DNA from: Streptomyces iranensis
GTDB lineage: Bacteria; Actinomycetota; Actinomycetes; Streptomycetales; Streptomycetaceae
Length of the DNA stretch: 64,000 nt
NCBI RefSeq assembly: GCF_017874715.1
Contig: NZ_JAGGLR010000003.1
Coordinates: forward strand, 124,001-188,000
Reading direction: 5' to 3'
Made by a program: the position numbers and the translations under genes. Shown piece after piece: positions 61,315 to 64,000 of this stretch; positions within the stretch are counted from its first letter, which is position 1; each line of letters starts with the position of its first letter. A model generated the notes under the pieces. It ran no database searches. It was not told the origin of the DNA and saw only the letters and a list, made by a program, of their open reading frames with translations.

Positions 61315-62373
61315 TCAGCCCTTCACCAGGCCCAGACGGAACAGGCTCTCCGCGGTGTCGAGGATCGTCGTCACCGGGTCGCGCGGGGTCCAGCCGAACA
61401 CGGAACGCGCCTTCTCGGTGCGCAGGATCGGTACCCGCTCCGTCACGCCGACCGCCTTCCGCGCTCGGTCGTCGTCGAACTCCCGCGTGGGCACCCGGGC
61501 GGCGCGCTCGCCGAGGTGCTCGGCCAGCACCCGGGCGATCCACAGGAAGCTGACGGCCCGGTCGCCGCTGGCGAGGAAGCGCTGGCCGGCCGCGGCGGGA
61601 TGTGTCATGGCCCGGAGGTGGAGCTCGGCGACATCGCGTACGTCCACCATCCCGAAGTGTGCGCGGGGGACGGCCGACATCGCCCCCTCCAGCATCGCCC
61701 GGACGTGTTCCGTGGAGGCGGACAGCCGGGGGCCGAGTGCCGGACCGAAGATGCCGGTCGGGTTGATCACCGTCAGTTCGAGGCCGTCCCCCTCCTTCGC
61801 CACGAAGTCCCAGGCGGCCCGCTCCGCGATGGCCTTCGAGCGGATGTAGGGCGGGTTGTCGTCCTCGGGGTCGGTCCAGTCGCTCTCGTCGTACTCGTCA
61901 CCGTCCTTGTGGCTGTACCCCACCGCGGCGAACGAGGACGTCATCACGAGCCGCTTCACACCGTGGTCCCGTGCGGCCCTCAGCACACGGAGGGTGCCGT
62001 CCCGCGCGGGGACGATCAGCTCGTCGGCGTTGTCCGGCTGGACGGAGGGGAACGGTGACGCGACGTGGTGGACGTGCGTACACCCCGCCATCGCGTCGTC
62101 CCAGCCGTCATCCGCGGTCAGGTCGGCGCTCACGATGTCGAGCCGCCCGCCGGGATCGACACCGGAGGCCGCGACGGCCGACCGGACGCTCGCGGCGGCG
62201 CTGCTTTCCCGGCCGTGCGAACGGACCGTGGTGCGGACCCGATGGCCGCTCCGCAGCAGGCCGCTGATCACATGGGTGCCGAGATAGCCGCTGCCTCCTG
62301 TCACCAGGACGAGTTCGCCACCACCGGCGTCGGCACCGGCGTCAGCGGGCATGGGGATCGTCTTGCCTTCCAT
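61315..62373 (-). CDS. NAD-dependent epimerase/dihydroflavonol-reductase-like enzyme
   Basis: Extended SDR of 352 aa. The nucleotide-binding motif is VLVTGGSGYLGTHVISGLL, followed by VRTTVR; HVASPFPS, MTSSFAAVGYS and the active-site YIRSKAIAERAAWDF (YxxxK) identify the dihydroflavonol-4-reductase/aldehyde-reductase group. ITVINPTGIFGP-like sequence (VINPTGIFGPALG) fits substrate binding. ATG 62373. It lies 35 bp after a MerR gene on the same strand and is its probable target, suggesting reduction of a toxic aldehyde or ketone. Substrate not known. Confidence 0.9.
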   Translation of the reverse strand: MEGKTIPMPADAGADAGGGELVLVTGGSGYLGTHVISGLLRSGHRVRTTVRSHGRESSAAASVRSAVAASGVDPGGRLDIVSADLTADDGWDDAMAGCTHVHHVASPFPSVQPDNADELIVPARDGTLRVLRAARDHGVKRLVMTSSFAAVGYSHKDGDEYDESDWTDPEDDNPPYIRSKAIAERAAWDFVAKEGDGLELTVINPTGIFGPALGPRLSASTEHVRAMLEGAMSAVPRAHFGMVDVRDVAELHLRAMTHPAAAGQRFLASGDRAVSFLWIARVLAEHLGERAARVPTREFDDDRARKAVGVTERVPILRTEKARSVFGWTPRDPVTTILDTAESLFRLGLVKG

Positions 62374-62408
62374 GGTTTGCTCTGTATTCCTTTCCCGAAC
62401 GGTTTCTG

Positions 62409-62867
62409 TCACAGCGCGTCCATGACGTCCATGAGCTCGTCGATCGCCTGCCGCTCCGCGTCGGCGTCGGCGCGCTCCCGTGCGTCCCACATGTCCGCTT
62501 TGAGTTGTAGATAGCGCAGGCGCACCTTCATGAGCGCGATCTCCTGCTCCAGGCGGTCCGCGTTGCGCTGGAAGAGGTCGCGCAGCGGAACCACGCCCTG
62601 CGCGCCCTCGTCGAGGAGGCTGAGGTAGGCACGCATGTCCCGCACGCTCATGCCGGTGGATCTCAGACACCCCAGCGACCTGATCGTCTCCACCACGCGG
62701 GGGTGGTAGCGCCGGTGGCCACTGTCCCGGTCCCGGTCCACCGCGGGGATCAGGCCGATCTTCTCGTAGTAGCGCAGTGTCGGCTCGGAAAGGCCGCTCA
62801 GCCTCGATACCTGCTGGATGGTCATCGGGGAGCCCCGGACCTCGGTCTCTGTCTCTGTCGCCGTCAT
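62409..62867 (-). CDS. MerR family transcriptional regulator
   Basis: MerR-type regulator of 152 aa. TIQQVSRLSGLSEPTLRYYEKIGLIPAVDRDRDSGHRRYHPRVVETIRSLGCLRSTGMSVRDMRAYLSL is the winged DNA-binding domain, followed by the dimer coiled coil (LEQEIALMKVRLRYLQLKADMWDARERADADAE). No metal-binding cysteines appear at the C-terminus, so it is of the AdhR/small-molecule type. ATG 62867 was preferred over GTG 62885, because the operator-like palindrome covers that GTG and a -10 element places transcription start near 62867. Cotranscribed with the reductase downstream. Confidence 0.87.
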   Translation of the reverse strand: MTATETETEVRGSPMTIQQVSRLSGLSEPTLRYYEKIGLIPAVDRDRDSGHRRYHPRVVETIRSLGCLRSTGMSVRDMRAYLSLLDEGAQGVVPLRDLFQRNADRLEQEIALMKVRLRYLQLKADMWDARERADADAERQAIDELMDVMDAL

Positions 62868-62882
62868 ATGTCGAGCATCCGA

Positions 62883-62907
62883 CACTTGAAGCGCTTGAGG
62901 TCAAGTG
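62883..62907 (-). promoter_or_regulatory. MerR-type operator/promoter
   Basis: CACTTGA (62883-62889) is an exact inverted partner of TCAAGTG (62901-62907). On the reverse strand TTGACC (62904-62899) as -35 and GATGCT (62879-62874) as -10 are 19 bp apart, the long spacing typical of MerR-activated promoters, with the palindrome inside the spacer region. Confidence 0.6.
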
Positions 62908-62918
62908 AGCGCTCGCGA

Positions 62919-64000
62919 TCAAGTGGGACGGTCGGCGTTCCGCGCCGCCGCGGCGACGGCGGACGGGGGAGCGGTCGCGCCGGGGCGCCTTCCGGCCGTG
63001 GCGATGGGGACGTCCCGCATGAGGAGCAGTGCCCCGAGGGCGAGGAGCCCGGCCGCGCCGCCGCTCCAGGCGACGGTGGAGCCGATGGCTGTGGCGGTGG
63101 GCGCGGCCGCGCCGGAGTGGCCGATCAGGGACTGGGCACTGGCCAGGCCGACCGCGCCACCGATCTGCTTGGTGAGCGCGGAGCCCGCGGTGGCGGTGCC
63201 CATGTCCGCACGCGGGACGGCGCTCTGGGTGGCGATGGTGAGCCCGCCCATGGCCGGTCCGGCGCCGAGCCCGACGAGCAGCAGCAGAACGGACGTCAGC
63301 GCGAGAGGTGTCGTGGCCCGCAGGGCGACGAAGGCGGCGGTACCGGCGGTGAGCAGCCCCGCGCCGATCAGGAGGACCGGCTTGACGTGCCCGCTGCGCA
63401 GCACGGTGGCGGCGGTGAGCCGGTTGCCGAGGGTCATGCCGATGAGCAGGGGGAGCAGCAGCAGACCGGAGGCGGTGGCCGAGTGGCCGCGGATGTGCTG
63501 GAAGTACAGCGGCAGGAAGATCCCCACCGGCAGCGCGGCGACCTGGAAAAAGAAACCGGCGGTCAGCAGGGCGGTGTAGGTGCGGTGCCGGAACAGCCGC
63601 AGGGGCAGGACGGGGACGGCGGCCCGCCGCTCGACCGGTATGAGCGTGGCGAGCAGCACCAGACCGCCGAGCAGACAGCTCAGCACGGCCGGGTCCGTCC
63701 AGGAGGGCGCGTGTCCGGCTGTCGCGTTCCCCTTGAGGCTGAGGCCGGTCAGCGCGAGGGAGAGCCCGGCGGCGAGCAGGAGGATCCCCGCCACGTCGAG
63801 TCGGCCGGACGGCCGGGTGGCGGGACGGCGGTCGGGCAGGGCCAGGGCGATGACGGCGCCCGCGGCCAGCCCGAGCGGGAGGTTGAGCCAGAACGCCCAG
63901 CGCCAGCCGATGTGGTCGGCGAGTAACCCGCCGAGGAGCGGGCCGCCCACCATGCCCAGGATCATCATGGCGGCCATCGCCGTCTGCATCCGGATCAGCC
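62919..64000 (-). CDS. DHA2-family MFS transporter, N-terminus outside window
   Basis: C-terminal 360 residues or so of a 14-helix MFS exporter of the EmrB/QacA group; the start lies beyond base 64000. Seen: MMILGMVGGPLLGGLLADHIGWRWAFWLNLPLGLAAG (motif C region of helix 5-6) and the later helices up to LLALGALLLMRDVP. QSAVPRADMGTATAGSALTKQIGGAVGLASAQSL is typical of the family. It ends 12 bp before the MerR operator on the same strand, so it is upstream of the MerR-reductase operon but probably separate. Confidence 0.9.
   Translation of the reverse strand, partial: LIRMQTAMAAMMILGMVGGPLLGGLLADHIGWRWAFWLNLPLGLAAGAVIALALPDRRPATRPSGRLDVAGILLLAAGLSLALTGLSLKGNATAGHAPSWTDPAVLSCLLGGLVLLATLIPVERRAAVPVLPLRLFRHRTYTALLTAGFFFQVAALPVGIFLPLYFQHIRGHSATASGLLLLPLLIGMTLGNRLTAATVLRSGHVKPVLLIGAGLLTAGTAAFVALRATTPLALTSVLLLLVGLGAGPAMGGLTIATQSAVPRADMGTATAGSALTKQIGGAVGLASAQSLIGHSGAAAPTATAIGSTVAWSGGAAGLLALGALLLMRDVPIATAGRRPGATAPPSAVAAAARNADRPT

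Overview
The window reads as a high-GC actinomycete chromosome, most likely Streptomyces: strong GC bias at third codon positions, many GTG and some TTG starts, GGAGG-type ribosome sites, a blaL/blaA/blaB-type beta-lactamase locus as described in Streptomyces cacaoi, a CebR-type operator, a sugar ABC transporter without its own ATPase, and argG embedded among accessory genes. No rRNA, tRNA, phage, IS element or CRISPR array was seen. Species cannot be set from the sequence alone.

Layout. 1-6.5 kb: start of a D-Ala-D-Ala carboxypeptidase, an SDR enzyme, a DksA-like zinc-finger protein, a secreted GH5/CBM2 mannanase behind a perfect CebR-type box, an Old Yellow Enzyme/Rrf2 divergent pair, a LysR regulator. 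6.5-12 kb: TauE/SafE permease, the lipoprotein class A beta-lactamase with its divergent LysR (BlaA-like) and penicillin-recognising (BlaB-like) regulators, dienelactone hydrolase, exonuclease. 12-20.5 kb: secreted GH54/CBM42 arabinofuranosidase, redox enzymes (three SDRs, an aldo/keto reductase, a 4-OT-like tautomerase) with an XRE regulator, a broken luciferase-like monooxygenase and a P450 lacking the ExxR motif. 20.9-27.8 kb: secreted trypsin-like protease, a small membrane-anchored protein carrying the protease propeptide motif, a histidine kinase/response regulator pair, and a LolD/FtsX-type ABC exporter. 27.9-32.2 kb: reverse-strand run DUF1348 protein - TetR - histidine kinase - response regulator - S12 serine hydrolase, with two matching palindromes in front. 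32.3-39.7 kb: FAD-linked oxidase, alpha/beta hydrolase, MFS exporter, thioesterase/YceI divergent pair, HxlR regulator with a divergent quinone-oxidoreductase-like enzyme and a NIPSNAP protein.

39.8-46.3 kb: MFS permease and glucarate dehydratase, divergent and flanked by matching palindromes (sugar acid catabolism); secreted GH9 endoglucanase; argG with a promoter that looks leaderless and ArgR-controlled. 46.3-54.7 kb: the most coherent system, a reverse-strand operon of solute-binding lipoprotein, two permeases, GH13 alpha-glucosidase and secreted GH87 alpha-1,3-glucanase, preceded by a LacI regulator. The likely logic is extracellular cleavage of fungal or bacterial alpha-1,3-glucan (or nigeran), import of the oligosaccharides, then cytoplasmic hydrolysis to glucose. 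54.7-64 kb: low-complexity membrane protein, YcnI-like protein, a 39-residue ORF behind a DHA2 drug exporter with its MarR regulator, LysR/RhtA-like exporter pair, nucleotidyltransferase, MerR/reductase operon, and the start-truncated end of another DHA2 exporter.

Overall it is an accessory region devoted to polysaccharide degradation, cell-wall and antibiotic response, and many small regulator-plus-enzyme or regulator-plus-exporter modules, most with a visible operator between divergent genes.
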